Shown here: one piece after another, positions 8,965-19,225 of the stretch
Layout: each line of letters starts with the position of its first letter
How positions within the stretch are numbered: position 1 is the stretch's first letter
Assembly: GCA_947442105.1 (NCBI GenBank)
Contig: CANEVH010000004.1
Span: forward strand, 1-64,000
Reading direction: 5' to 3'
DNA length: 64,000 nt
Source of the DNA: Comamonadaceae bacterium
GTDB taxonomy: Bacteria; Pseudomonadota; Gammaproteobacteria; Burkholderiales; Burkholderiaceae_C
Made by a program: the position numbers and the translations under genes
Notes under the pieces: model-generated
The model's database searches: none
What the model was told of the DNA's origin: nothing
The model's input: the letters and a program-made list of their open reading frames with translations, nothing else

Positions 8965-9014
8965 GCCCCCTTTAGTTTCTAATGGCTGCTGCCTCCCGAA
9001 CTCCCCCTTTTTCC

Positions 9015-9605
9015 ATGACCCGTTACAACGCCGAAATATCTGCAGGTTCACTTTTGCCTTTAGAGAGCAGGCGCGTAGCCGCACTTTTGCTGACGCAGCC
9101 CCACGAAAACGAGTGGGTACAGGCGATTGAAGTTCAAAATATTCTGCAAAAACGGACTCCGGCCACCGCACGGCGACAGGCCACGCTCATTCGCAAACGC
9201 CTTTTGACGTTAACGCCACAGGCCTTGGAGATGATCGCCACCCGCGAATCCGAAGTTTCCGTTCAACTTCTACTTACCGCCGCCATCAAACACAGCCAAT
9301 TGTTGGGTGACTTTCTGAGAAATACCTACTGGCAGCAACAGCGTCGCTTTGAGGCTGCTTTGTCCGGCAAAGATTGGCAAGACTTCCTGGCAGAAAGTGC
9401 CCACCACGACCCGTCCGTACTGGACTGGTCGGATTCGACCAAGAAGAAACTGTTTGAGGTGATCTGTCGGATTTTGGTGGAATCCCGATTTCTGGATGCT
9501 ACGCGCACCAAAAAGATGACTCCCCCGTCGCTTCACCCTGCGGTGATCCGCTATTTGCGTGAGAACCATGAGACCTATGCACTTCAATGCATGGAGAAAA
9601 ACTGA
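9015..9605 (+). CDS. brxA: BREX protein BrxA (DUF1819)
   Basis: 196 residues from the ATG giving MTRYNAEISAGSLLPLESRR; the family normally begins close to this motif. An in-frame ATG at 8982 would add 11 residues. ILQKRTPATARRQATLIRKR is a basic DNA-binding-like stretch; BrxA structures are known to bind DNA. First intact gene of the BREX operon. It overlaps brxB by one base (TGATG), so translation is coupled. Confidence 0.9.
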   Translation: MTRYNAEISAGSLLPLESRRVAALLLTQPHENEWVQAIEVQNILQKRTPATARRQATLIRKRLLTLTPQALEMIATRESEVSVQLLLTAAIKHSQLLGDFLRNTYWQQQRRFEAALSGKDWQDFLAESAHHDPSVLDWSDSTKKKLFEVICRILVESRFLDATRTKKMTPPSLHPAVIRYLRENHETYALQCMEKN

Positions 9606-10192
9606 TGACACTGACACTTGAAGAACGACTGAATCAAATTTTGCCGCGCGTGACTTCACGCGATTTTCTAGACAGCAAGGGCTTGGGCAATGAGATTGGT
9701 TTTTGGATTTTTGACTACCCGCCCGAGCGCGAATTAGAAGTTCGCGATTTTGTGAACGGGACGGTTATCCCGGCGCTGACCAAGCAAAGTCCACCGTTCA
9801 AGGCTGCTGCAATTGATCTACTCAAGCTGGTCACCGACTTGCTTGAGCAGCGCAAGCTTCTGGACAAAGCCATAGAGATGCAAAAAGCCAAGGGCGACGA
9901 GAGTACTTTGGCCGCACTTCGCTCTGTGCTCAAAGAGGACAAGCTAGCGCAAAAAATTGCACAGCAATATGACATTGCCGCGTTGGATTTGTTGATCCTT
10001 TCCGGCGTGGGTGCGGTGTACCCCATGCTCAGAACCCATACCCTGCTATCGGCGCTGCATCCCATCATGGGCAATACGCCCCTGCTGATGTTCTTTCCAG
10101 GCAAATATGACGGTCACTCCCTGCGACTGTTCAACACCCTGGCAGAAGACCACTACTACCGCGCCTTTCGCTTGGTTCCCGAATCGACCTAG
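9605..10192 (+). CDS. brxB: BREX protein BrxB (DUF1788)
   Basis: 195 residues starting MTLTLEERLNQILPRVTSRD. Family features include GLGNEIGFWIFDYPPERELE near the N-terminus, LSGVGAVYPMLRTHTLL, and the C-terminal MFFPGKYDGHSLRLF. BrxB is a small core BREX protein of unknown biochemical role that is needed for defence. The ATG at 9605 overlaps the brxA stop; an upstream in-frame ATG at 9587 lies inside brxA and is less likely. brxC begins 50 bp downstream. Confidence 0.9.
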   Translation: MTLTLEERLNQILPRVTSRDFLDSKGLGNEIGFWIFDYPPERELEVRDFVNGTVIPALTKQSPPFKAAAIDLLKLVTDLLEQRKLLDKAIEMQKAKGDESTLAALRSVLKEDKLAQKIAQQYDIAALDLLILSGVGAVYPMLRTHTLLSALHPIMGNTPLLMFFPGKYDGHSLRLFNTLAEDHYYRAFRLVPEST

Positions 10193-10242
10193 ATCGCTCA
10201 ACCACCGCTCGCACATCCGAATTAATTTCAGGGATACAGAAA

Positions 10243-13200
10243 ATGAAAATCAAAGAACTGTTCGTCAAACCCATTGACCGACCCATTAACGGAGTCGTCA
10301 AGGCCGACCAAATGGACGCCGCCAGTGTGTGGCAAGAGCTTGAAGAGTACGTCGTCACCGAAAAAATTAGGGAATACCTGCGCAAATTTTTCGACGCTTA
10401 CCTCGCAGCCATAGACCGGCCCAAAGATGCGGCTATTACCGACCGAATGGGCGTCTGGGTTTCGGGTTTTTTTGGTTCGGGCAAGTCTCACTTCATCAAA
10501 ATCCTGTCCTTCCTGCTGGAAAACATGGAAGCGACCAACCCTGCCACAGGGGAAAAGCGCCACGCAGCCCAGTTCTTTGACCACCAGAAAATCAAGGATG
10601 CGATGCTGCTTGCGGATGTGCACCGGGCTGTTTCTGGCACGGCAGACGTCATCTTGTTCAACATTGACGCCAAGGCCGACAGCAAAACCGACCGCGACGC
10701 GATTTTGCAAGTGTTCCAGCGGGTCTTTAATGAAAAGCTGGGCTACTCGGGCGACGCCCCCCACATTGCAGATATGGAGCGCTACCTCGTGGCCAAGGGC
10801 GCTTTTGACACCTTCAAAGCCGCCTTCACCCAATCGACTGGCAGCACCTGGGACAAAGAGCGAGACGCAGTGGACTTTATGCGTGATGACGTGGTGGTTG
10901 GCTTGGCCCAGGCCCTCAAGATGTCGCCAGAATCCGCAGGCAAATGGTTTGACAGTGCGCGCGACGACTACCGTGTGAACATTGAAGGCTTCGCCAAGGT
11001 AGTGAATGACTACCTCGCCACCAAGCCCAGCAGCCATAAAGTCATCTTTCTGGTCGATGAAGTGGGGCAATTCATTGGCGCCAATTCGCAGCTCATGCTC
11101 AGCTTGCAGACCATCACCGAGCAACTCGGCACCCAGTGCAAGGGCCGCGCCTGGGTCATCGTCACCAGCCAAGCTGACATTGATGCGGCGATCGGCGACG
11201 CCAATCTGTCCCGCAGTCAAGACTTTTCCAAGATTCAAGGGCGCTTTCACACCCGCCTGTCACTTGCCAGCAGCAATACGAACGAGGTCATCAGCGAACG
11301 CCTGCTCTCCAAGACGGAGGCCGCCCACGTGCTTTTGCGTGATGTCTTCGCCGGCAAGAGCGACGTCATCAACAACCAGCTCAGCTTTGTCAGCAACTCA
11401 GTCAACCTGCGAGGCTACAAAGACGCAGCCGAATTCGTTGCCTGCTACCCATTTGCACCCTACCAGTTCACCCTGCTGCAAAAGATATTCGAGTCCATCC
11501 GCAAAGTGGGTGCCACGGGCAAGCATTTGTCCCAAGGCGAGCGCTCCTTGCTTGATGCGTTCCAAGCCGCTGCCGTCAGCAATGCCCCAAAAAACACCGG
11601 CGTGCTGGTGCCCTTGTATGACTTCTACTCCTCCATTGAGAGCTTTATTGACGGCGCAGCCAAGCGCTCCATTGACCAGGCGCCGGAAAACCCCAGCCTG
11701 CAGCCGTATGACAGCCAGCTGCTCAAGGCCATGTTCCTTATTCGCTACATCCCCGACATCGTCAGGCCCAACATCGACAACCTGGCAACGCTGTGCATTG
11801 ACCAAATCGACGCGGACAAACTCGCCCTCAAACGCAAAATCCAGGAAAGCTTGGCCCGCCTGGAGCAGCAGCGCCTGGTCAGCCGCAATGGTGACCTGTG
11901 GTTCTTCCTCACGAATGAAGAACGCGACGTGGCCCGAGAAATTGGCCATGTCGAAGTGTCTGCAGCCGAAAAATCCCGCCTGCTGGCCGAGTTGATTTAC
12001 GACGAAATATTCAACAGTCAAACCAAGGTGCGCCACCGTGACACCAAGGCAGACTACGAGTTCAACCGCCTGCTGGACGGCGCACCGTGGCGCCAAGCAA
12101 ACCAGGCACTGAGCTTTGAGGTGCTGACGCCCTTGGGCGACGAATACGAAAAGCTGCAAAGCGCCAAATGCATTTTGCGCAGCAGCGAGGGCAATGGCCG
12201 CGCCATCGTGCGCCTGGCCGAGGGTGACCGCCTGGACATGGAGCTGGCCCTGTACCAGCAAATTGAAAAGTACATCGTCAGCCCCAAAGCCGACCAGGCG
12301 ACGCCTTCCCTTAAACGCATCTTGGCTGACCGCAAAGACGAAAACCGGGAACGCCGCCAGCGTTTGGTCTATCAACTGTCTGCACTGATCGCTCAGGGCG
12401 ATTTCTATGCATTGGGGCAAGCGGTGCAAATCAAGGCCGCAACTCCGGACAAAGTGCTGGACGAACTGCTCAACTACCTGGTGACCAATACCTACAGCAA
12501 GCTGCCTTATATCAAGGTGCGGCAGGCCGACCCCTTGGCTGAAATCAGGGCCGTACTCACTGCCGACAGTGTCGTCGCCTCTGGTCTTGGCTTGGGAGGT
12601 GAGGAGGGCAACGCGCTGGCCATGAAAGAGATGCGCGACTATTTGCACCTCGCGGCAAGCCAAACTCGCGTGCTGCTCTCAGACGTGGTGGATCGCTTTG
12701 CGGGCATTCCTTGGGGCTGGAAGCCTGAGTGGGAAACCGTGCTGTTGGTGGCTCGCCTGTTTATGGCCGGTGAGATCAAGCTTTTGCTGGAAGGTTCAGA
12801 CCTCGACCCCGACGCAGCCGTGGACGTGCTCACCAAAGCGGCTCGATTCAAGCAAGTGTCCATCCTCAAGCGCAAGACGGCGGATGCCAGCAGCCTTAAG
12901 CGTGCCCGCGAGCTCTACAAAGACCTGTTCCAGAAGCTGGGGCGTGAAGAAGAAGACGCTCTGGTGGCAGACTTCCGCGCTCGCTTGGGCGATTGGCAAA
13001 CGGAACTTAAAGGCTTCACCCTTACTGCCAGCACCGCGCACCACCCTGGCAAAGCGGCCACTGAGGCGGAGCTGGCCCGCATTGCGCAGCAGTTGGCAGT
13101 GCGTGACAGCTTTGCCTTTATTGAGGCCTTGCTGGGCGCCAAAGACGAGTGGTTGGACGCCGCAGAAGACATCCACGACCTGGTCAACTTCTACAAAACG

Positions 13201-13854
13201 CAAATATCGGCCTGGCGTAAGCTGCTAGACGGTTTGCGCGCCTTTGTGGACAACCGCGAAGCACTTGACAAAGTGCCCCAGGCTGCTGCAGCGCTCGCCG
13301 AGCTCATCCAGATTCGCGACAGCGCCAAACCGTATGGTTTGGTTAACCGCATTGAGCCCTTGCTGGCAACGGTCACCACCGTCAATGAGCAACTCGCACA
13401 AGAAAAACGCGAGCGCGCGCTGCTGTCCATTGACGAAAAAATTGCGGAAGTCCAGGCCAAGCTCACCGCCGTAGCTGCCACTTCAGACACCAGTAATAAA
13501 GCCCTGCGTGTGCTCCAAGACCTTAAAACCCGCCTTGCCAGCCAAACCAGCATTGCCCAAATCCTGTACCTGCAAGGGCAGGGCGGCGATGCGATGGATG
13601 AGGCCATGGCCTTGATAGAAGCTGCTGCTGCCACGCAGCCACAGGTAGCCCAGCCGGGCGACACTGTCAGACCGTTGCAAACCGGATCTGCCAACCTACA
13701 GCCGCCAGTCAAAACCACCAAGGTCATCCGCGCGGCGGAACTTTCCAGCAAAACCTACCTGGAGACGGAGGCCGATGTGGATGCCTATGTCCACAAACTC
13801 AGACAGGCCTTGCTCGCCACGGTGCGCGCTGGTGGGCTCGCCAGAATCCAGTAA
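10243..13854 (+). CDS. brxC: BREX ATPase BrxC (PglY-like)
   Basis: 1203 residues, normal for the family. N-terminus MKIKELFVKPIDRPINGVVK. Walker A GFFGSGKSH lies at residues 75-83 and Walker B VIFLVDEVGQF at about 267-277. A long helical C-terminal half follows. BrxC is the large AAA-type ATPase of type 1 BREX, essential for both host methylation and phage exclusion, and thought to work in a complex with BrxB, PglX and PglZ. An AbiE pair starts 54 bp after its stop, where pglX would usually follow. Confidence 0.95.
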   Translation: MKIKELFVKPIDRPINGVVKADQMDAASVWQELEEYVVTEKIREYLRKFFDAYLAAIDRPKDAAITDRMGVWVSGFFGSGKSHFIKILSFLLENMEATNPATGEKRHAAQFFDHQKIKDAMLLADVHRAVSGTADVILFNIDAKADSKTDRDAILQVFQRVFNEKLGYSGDAPHIADMERYLVAKGAFDTFKAAFTQSTGSTWDKERDAVDFMRDDVVVGLAQALKMSPESAGKWFDSARDDYRVNIEGFAKVVNDYLATKPSSHKVIFLVDEVGQFIGANSQLMLSLQTITEQLGTQCKGRAWVIVTSQADIDAAIGDANLSRSQDFSKIQGRFHTRLSLASSNTNEVISERLLSKTEAAHVLLRDVFAGKSDVINNQLSFVSNSVNLRGYKDAAEFVACYPFAPYQFTLLQKIFESIRKVGATGKHLSQGERSLLDAFQAAAVSNAPKNTGVLVPLYDFYSSIESFIDGAAKRSIDQAPENPSLQPYDSQLLKAMFLIRYIPDIVRPNIDNLATLCIDQIDADKLALKRKIQESLARLEQQRLVSRNGDLWFFLTNEERDVAREIGHVEVSAAEKSRLLAELIYDEIFNSQTKVRHRDTKADYEFNRLLDGAPWRQANQALSFEVLTPLGDEYEKLQSAKCILRSSEGNGRAIVRLAEGDRLDMELALYQQIEKYIVSPKADQATPSLKRILADRKDENRERRQRLVYQLSALIAQGDFYALGQAVQIKAATPDKVLDELLNYLVTNTYSKLPYIKVRQADPLAEIRAVLTADSVVASGLGLGGEEGNALAMKEMRDYLHLAASQTRVLLSDVVDRFAGIPWGWKPEWETVLLVARLFMAGEIKLLLEGSDLDPDAAVDVLTKAARFKQVSILKRKTADASSLKRARELYKDLFQKLGREEEDALVADFRARLGDWQTELKGFTLTASTAHHPGKAATEAELARIAQQLAVRDSFAFIEALLGAKDEWLDAAEDIHDLVNFYKTQISAWRKLLDGLRAFVDNREALDKVPQAAAALAELIQIRDSAKPYGLVNRIEPLLATVTTVNEQLAQEKRERALLSIDEKIAEVQAKLTAVAATSDTSNKALRVLQDLKTRLASQTSIAQILYLQGQGGDAMDEAMALIEAAAATQPQVAQPGDTVRPLQTGSANLQPPVKTTKVIRAAELSSKTYLETEADVDAYVHKLRQALLATVRAGGLARIQ

Positions 13855-13908
13855 GATTGCGAAAAGTATCGATAGAAGTTACACATTGCAATTCAACTGG
13901 ACAAAAGC

Positions 13909-14718
13909 GTGCAAAGCCCTCTAACGCAAGTTCTTGACGAAGCCGAGCGCCGAGGCAAGCTGAACCTGCGTACGGCGGACATTGCCCGAGCCTTGCCCGA
14001 CGTCAGTGCCGACGCACTGCGCCAGGCGCTGCACCGCCAGCAACAAAAAGGGCGCATCGTGCGCACTTCCCGTGGTTCAGCACACTGGTTGCTCGTTCCC
14101 CTGCAAGATGCCTCTGCAGGCGCGCCACCATTGGAGACCTGGTTGGACGCGTATTTGTCTAAATCGTTAGGTGTACCTTATTACGTCTGCTTGCTCAGCG
14201 CTGCCGAGGTTTATGGTGCGTCACCACAAGCGGTCATGGTCACCCAGGTGATGACTACCAAAGTGCGTCGGCCCGTGCAAGTGGGCCGACACCGTTTGGT
14301 GTTCCTGAAACACGCACGCACATCCGACATGCCCATCCGTTGGCACGAAACGCCGCAGGGCCGTTTCAAGATCAGCACGCCTGAGCTCACCGCGCTCGAC
14401 CTGGTGAGCCGTCAGCAGGCGACTGGTGGTATCGCCCGCATCATGGAAGTGCTCCAAAGCCTAGCCCCAGACATGTCCGAAGATGGTTTAAGCGCCGCAC
14501 TGGATGCTACGCAAGAAGTGCCCACTGCCCAACGACTGGGCGCGCTGCTGTCCCGGCTGCACCATGCTGCCCTGGCCAAGCGAGTGGCCGACTGGTTGGA
14601 CACTCGGCGCACCCGCCGAATTGCGCTCACATTGGACGCCGATACCGGAGCCGCCAGCACGCTAGACCCCCAATTCAAGGTCAGCATGCCCGATACCTTT
14701 CCTGTCGCCAACACCTGA
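13909..14718 (+). CDS. abiEi: AbiEi-family antitoxin (type IV toxin-antitoxin)
   Basis: 269 residues from GTG 13909. The N-terminal winged-helix (SPLTQVLDEAERRGKLNLRT...ALRQALHRQQQKGRI) resembles the AbiEi DNA-binding domain. The following domain, with LSAAEVYGASPQAVMVTQV and FKISTPELTALDLV, matches AbiEi antitoxins. In AbiE systems this protein represses the operon and counters the AbiEii nucleotidyltransferase. Its stop overlaps the AbiEii start by one base (TGATG). Confidence 0.85.
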   Translation: MQSPLTQVLDEAERRGKLNLRTADIARALPDVSADALRQALHRQQQKGRIVRTSRGSAHWLLVPLQDASAGAPPLETWLDAYLSKSLGVPYYVCLLSAAEVYGASPQAVMVTQVMTTKVRRPVQVGRHRLVFLKHARTSDMPIRWHETPQGRFKISTPELTALDLVSRQQATGGIARIMEVLQSLAPDMSEDGLSAALDATQEVPTAQRLGALLSRLHHAALAKRVADWLDTRRTRRIALTLDADTGAASTLDPQFKVSMPDTFPVANT

Positions 14719-15575
14719 TGCAATATACCCACCTCACGGCTTGGCAAGCCCACGCACTGTGGCCCAAGCGCAGCCAAATCGAGCAGGACCTGCGCCTCTC
14801 CAGAGGTGTGGCAGCCATTTTTGAAGACCAAGTACTGCGCCAACACCTGGCCATGCGTGGCGGCACCGTGCTGCACAAGGCCCACTTGGCCCCGGCCGCA
14901 CGGTACTCCGAAGACATTGACCTGGTGCTTACCAAGCCCATGGACACAGGCGTTCTTGAAAAGCACCTGCTGCGGGTGCTGACACCCATCCTCGGCGTGC
15001 CTGCGCCGTCCATCTTTCTGGATGCCTGGTTGGCACTGCGCAATGCCCGCAAGAGCTCCAAAATTTTGTCCATCAAGTTCAAATTCATTCCCTTGGGTCT
15101 GAGCCGGTTCGAGACCATCAAAGTCGATATCAATCTAAATGAGAACGCGGCGCTCTACCCCCTAGTGCAGGTGGGTTTTCAGAGTCTGGACGAAGACGGC
15201 GAGCTGGTCATGGCCCAGGCCGTCTCCTACGACATCAATGAAATGCTGGGCACCAAGACCCGTGCATTGATGCAACGCCAGCAAGGGCGCGATCTGTTTG
15301 ACCTGTGGTTTGCCTGGAGCCAGAGCCAGGCCGGCCTGACCCCATACACCGTGGACGGCCAACGCGCCATGCAAGCTTTTGAGTGGTACCTCGGTAACGA
15401 AGGCACAGCCATGGGGCGCGGTGAGGCCGGGCAGTTGCTGGACCAGCGCCTGCGCAACCAAGCGTTCCGCCTGGACATGGACACCTTGTTGCGCCCCGGC
15501 CTGCCCCGGTTTGATATCGATGCGGCCGCCACCGTAGTGCGCAACGCCTTCCTGGACCATCTGGCAGCGCCTTGA
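14718..15575 (+). CDS. abiEii: AbiEii/AbiGii-family nucleotidyltransferase toxin
   Basis: 285 residues. RGGTVLHKAHL followed by RYSEDIDLVLTK is the GG/GS...DxD signature of the DUF1814 nucleotidyltransferase toxins. SIKFKF and the KVDINLNE strand supply the later acidic residue, and TKTRALMQRQQGRDLFDLWF is the conserved C-terminal motif. Such toxins stop growth by modifying tRNA or similar substrates. Together with abiEi it is a complete two-gene module inserted between brxC and pglX in the BREX direction, so it is probably read with the operon. Confidence 0.87.
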   Translation: MQYTHLTAWQAHALWPKRSQIEQDLRLSRGVAAIFEDQVLRQHLAMRGGTVLHKAHLAPAARYSEDIDLVLTKPMDTGVLEKHLLRVLTPILGVPAPSIFLDAWLALRNARKSSKILSIKFKFIPLGLSRFETIKVDINLNENAALYPLVQVGFQSLDEDGELVMAQAVSYDINEMLGTKTRALMQRQQGRDLFDLWFAWSQSQAGLTPYTVDGQRAMQAFEWYLGNEGTAMGRGEAGQLLDQRLRNQAFRLDMDTLLRPGLPRFDIDAAATVVRNAFLDHLAAP

Positions 15576-15631
15576 CAGCCATCCAACCTGCTTCCCATTT
15601 TTCAGCCTCACCGCTGCATGCAAAGTCACCC

Positions 15632-18600
15632 ATGAACAAAGCCAACCTCAAGTCCTACGCCCCCCAGGCCCGCAGAGACTTCATTGCGGCTGTCACGGCT
15701 CGCGCCAACCAACTGGGCTTGTCAGTCAAGGCTGATTCACTGGAAGTTGCCCCCGCCCAAACGCAGGGCGACGTCACTGTCATTGCTGGCCAAGCCTGGC
15801 CATCTAAGGTCAGTGGCCAGCGCGACAAGCTGATAGAGCGCATCCGCAAAGACGGTTTCGAGCACACCATGGAAGCCGTGGCCTACACCTGGTTCAACCG
15901 CTTTGCCGCGTTGCGCTACATGGAGCTGCACGACTACCTGGGCCATGGCCACCGGGCGCTGTCCAGCACCTCCGGCGGGCTGCCAGACATCCTGACCCAT
16001 GCCACGGACCTGACCAACGAACTCCCAGGGCTGAACGCAGCCAAAGTCACCGAACTAAAGCTCGCTGGCAACCGCGATGGCGAGCTCTACCGCATGCTGC
16101 TGGTGGCCCAGTGCAACGCCTTGTCCCGCGCCATGCCCTTCTTGTTTGAGCGCATTGACGACGACTCCGAGCTGCTGCTGCCCGACAACCTGCTGCGCAG
16201 CGACTCCGTCATCGCCAAGCTGGTCGCAGAAATCCCGGAAGAGGACTGGGCCGAAGTCGAAATCATCGGCTGGCTGTACCAGTTCTACATCTCCGAGAAG
16301 AAGGACCAGGTCATTGGCAAGGTCGTCAAAAGTGAAGACATCCCTGCCGCCACCCAGCTCTTCACTCCCAACTGGATCGTGCAATACCTGGTGCAAAACA
16401 GCGTGGGCCGCCTGTGGCTCATGGCCAACCCGCAAAGCACACTTGCCAAAGAGTGGCCGTACTACATTAGCCCCGCCGAGCAAACGCCCGAGGTGCAAGC
16501 CCAGCTTGATTCCCTAATCCAGACCCGCGTGCTTGAAGATGGCGACACACTTAACCCCGAGTCCATCACCGTGCTGGACCCAGCCTGTGGCAGTGGCCAC
16601 ATTCTGGTGGTGGCCTATGACGTACTCAAGGCCATCTACCTGGAGCGTGGCTACCAGCCCAGAGCCATCCCGCGCCTGATACTGGAAAAGAACCTTTACG
16701 GCCTGGACATTGACGACCGTGCTGCCCAGATGGCCAGTTTTGCCCTGCTGATGAAAGCCCGAGCCGACGACCGCCGCCTGTTCACCGCCACGGATGATGC
16801 TGACAACTTGCAGCCGCCCAAGCTCAATGTGCTGAGCCTGCAAGAGAGCAAAGGCATGAGCGCGGACGAGCTTGCCACCCATCTGGCCCCGTTCAAGGTG
16901 CAGCGCGCCACCATCACCGCGCTGGTGGAAACCTTTGAACACGCCAAAACCTTTGGCTCGCTGATCCAGATCCCCTATACGCTCAAGACGCATCTGGCCG
17001 TGTTGCCTGATGTGTTGGCCTTGGTCAAGCAAAGTGGGGAGTTGTATGCCACTGCGGCTGCGGATGATTTGCTGCCGCTGGTGCAGCAGGCGCAGGTGCT
17101 GGCGATGCAGTTTGATGCGGTGGTGGCGAATCCGCCTTATATGGGTGGAAAGGGTATGAATCAGGCGCTCAAGGACAACGCCCGTGCCGTATTCCCAGAC
17201 AGTAAATCAGATTTGTTTGCCATGTTTATGGAGCGCGGCTTCGGGTGGTGCAAACCGACAGGCTTCAATAGCATGGTCACTATGCAGAGTTGGATGTTCC
17301 TGTCGTCCTATGACTCCATGCGAACGAAATTATTGACGGATCGGACGCTATCTTGCATGGTTCACATGGGTAATGGTGTTATGGGCATCGCCTTTGGAAC
17401 CGCTGCTACTGTTCTGATGAATTGCCACATTCATGACTATTCAGGAAGTTTTTCTTATTGTGAAAGCGATGATGTAAATGATGACGGAATACCAAAGTAT
17501 TTCCCTGTTTCGAACGAGCGACTGAAGAATGCCAAGCCAGATGACTTCAAGAAAATCTCAGGAAGTCCAATTGCATATTGGGTTACAGATGCATTGAGAA
17601 CTTGTTTCGAGAAAGGAAGTCCTATCGAAACTTTGGCTAAGCCACGACAAGGCATGGCCACAACAAATAATGCGCTTTTTCTACGTCTTTGGTCAGAAGT
17701 GGACAGAGGGAAAATGGGTTTGGATTTTGACTCCGAAGAAGACGCTGCATCAAGCAAGAAGAAATGGTTCCCTTACAACAAGGGTGGCGAATATAGGCGC
17801 TGGTACGGAAACAATTATTACGTTGTCAATTTTGAAAATTCCGGTAAAGCGATTTGTGAATACATTGACAACACACCTGGGGTAAAGGTTGGCTCCAACG
17901 GGCGTGTAATCAACAGAGAGTATTACTTCAAGCCAGGCATTACCTGGTCATTCGTTAGCTCTTCATATTTTGGAGTTCGACAGTCTGAAAAGGGATTCGT
18001 CTTTGATGTGGGTGGTTCCACTGCGTTCCCTGATAAAAAATACATCAACCTGTTCACTGGCTTGCTTTGTTCGAAGATAAGTACCATTTTTATGGCGACT
18101 TTGAACCCAACTTTGAATTTTCAAGTCGGAAATGTTGGATCCATTCCGGTGATCGACGGATTGGATGAAACTCATGGTCAGGCAGTTTCTGCGGTGGTCG
18201 CCGAAGCCGTTGGGGTTGCGAAAGCAGACTGGAACGATTTTGAAACCTCCTGGAATTTCACCGGCTTAGAACTTAAAGAGGGAAGTGCCACTTTGGTGGA
18301 ATGGTGGAGGTCCTTCGAGGCAAAGTCCCTCTCTAGATTGAAGCGAATGTCTGTTCTGGAGAGAGAAAACAACCGCATTTTCATTAACGCCTACGGCCTC
18401 CAAGACGAACTTACCCCCGAAGTCCCCGAATCCCAAATCACCCTGGCCCGTGCCGACCGCGAAAAAGACTGCCAGCGCCTGATCTCCTACGCCATTGGCT
18501 GCATGATGGGCCGCTACAGCCTCGATGAGCCCGGCCTGATCTATGCCCACGCGGGAAACGTCGGCTTCGAGCCTGGCCGCTACGCCACCTTTCCCGCAGA

Positions 18601-19225
18601 TGCCGACGGCATTGTCCCCATCACCGACGAACTCTGGTTTGCCGACGACGCACCCAGCCGCATCCGCGAATTCCTGCGTGCCGTTTGGGGGCCAGACACA
18701 CTTGAAGAAAACATGGCCTGGCTGGCCGAGAGCCTTGGCAAAAAATCGGCCAAAGAGGCGTCTGAGACCCCAGACGAAACCATCCGCCGCTACATCGCCG
18801 ACAAGTTCTTCAAAGACCACCTGCAAACCTACAAGAAGCGCCCCATCTACTGGCTCTTCAGCAGCGGCAAACAAGGCGCGTTCCAAGCACTGGTCTATCT
18901 GCATCGCTACACCGAAGGCACACTGGCCCGTCTGCGCGCCGAATACGTCGTGCCCCTCACCGGCAAGATCCAAAGCCGCATTGAGATGCTGCAAAAAGAC
19001 GCCGCAGCCGCCAGCAGCACCGCCGCGCGCAACAAGCTGGCTAAGGAAGTAGAAAAGCTCAAGAAGAAGCATGTAGAGCTACTGGCCTACGACGAACAAC
19101 TGCGCCACTACGCCGACATGCGTATCACCCTCGACTTGGATGATGGGGTGAAGGTGAACTATGGCAAGTTCGGGGATTTGGTGGCGGAGGTGAAAATGGT
19201 GACTGGCGAAAAGGACGAAGAATGA
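15632..19225 (+). CDS. pglX: BREX adenine-specific DNA methyltransferase PglX
   Basis: 1197 residues from ATG 15632 (MNKANLKSYAPQARRDFIAA, the usual family start); an upstream TTG at 15572 is unlikely. The SAM-binding motif VLDPACGSGH is at residues 314-323 and the catalytic NPPY at 500-503. PglX methylates a non-palindromic site on host DNA and sets BREX specificity. Bases about 17440-18380, after NPPY, are clearly AT-richer than either flank. That is the target-recognition region, so it may have been exchanged. The stop overlaps the next ATG by 4 bp (ATGA). Confidence 0.95.
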   Translation: MNKANLKSYAPQARRDFIAAVTARANQLGLSVKADSLEVAPAQTQGDVTVIAGQAWPSKVSGQRDKLIERIRKDGFEHTMEAVAYTWFNRFAALRYMELHDYLGHGHRALSSTSGGLPDILTHATDLTNELPGLNAAKVTELKLAGNRDGELYRMLLVAQCNALSRAMPFLFERIDDDSELLLPDNLLRSDSVIAKLVAEIPEEDWAEVEIIGWLYQFYISEKKDQVIGKVVKSEDIPAATQLFTPNWIVQYLVQNSVGRLWLMANPQSTLAKEWPYYISPAEQTPEVQAQLDSLIQTRVLEDGDTLNPESITVLDPACGSGHILVVAYDVLKAIYLERGYQPRAIPRLILEKNLYGLDIDDRAAQMASFALLMKARADDRRLFTATDDADNLQPPKLNVLSLQESKGMSADELATHLAPFKVQRATITALVETFEHAKTFGSLIQIPYTLKTHLAVLPDVLALVKQSGELYATAAADDLLPLVQQAQVLAMQFDAVVANPPYMGGKGMNQALKDNARAVFPDSKSDLFAMFMERGFGWCKPTGFNSMVTMQSWMFLSSYDSMRTKLLTDRTLSCMVHMGNGVMGIAFGTAATVLMNCHIHDYSGSFSYCESDDVNDDGIPKYFPVSNERLKNAKPDDFKKISGSPIAYWVTDALRTCFEKGSPIETLAKPRQGMATTNNALFLRLWSEVDRGKMGLDFDSEEDAASSKKKWFPYNKGGEYRRWYGNNYYVVNFENSGKAICEYIDNTPGVKVGSNGRVINREYYFKPGITWSFVSSSYFGVRQSEKGFVFDVGGSTAFPDKKYINLFTGLLCSKISTIFMATLNPTLNFQVGNVGSIPVIDGLDETHGQAVSAVVAEAVGVAKADWNDFETSWNFTGLELKEGSATLVEWWRSFEAKSLSRLKRMSVLERENNRIFINAYGLQDELTPEVPESQITLARADREKDCQRLISYAIGCMMGRYSLDEPGLIYAHAGNVGFEPGRYATFPADADGIVPITDELWFADDAPSRIREFLRAVWGPDTLEENMAWLAESLGKKSAKEASETPDETIRRYIADKFFKDHLQTYKKRPIYWLFSSGKQGAFQALVYLHRYTEGTLARLRAEYVVPLTGKIQSRIEMLQKDAAAASSTAARNKLAKEVEKLKKKHVELLAYDEQLRHYADMRITLDLDDGVKVNYGKFGDLVAEVKMVTGEKDEE

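Noticed and set aside
15572-15631. TTG start for pglX overlapping abiEii
   Set aside because: The family N-terminus fits the ATG at 15632; the extra 20 residues look like non-coding linker.
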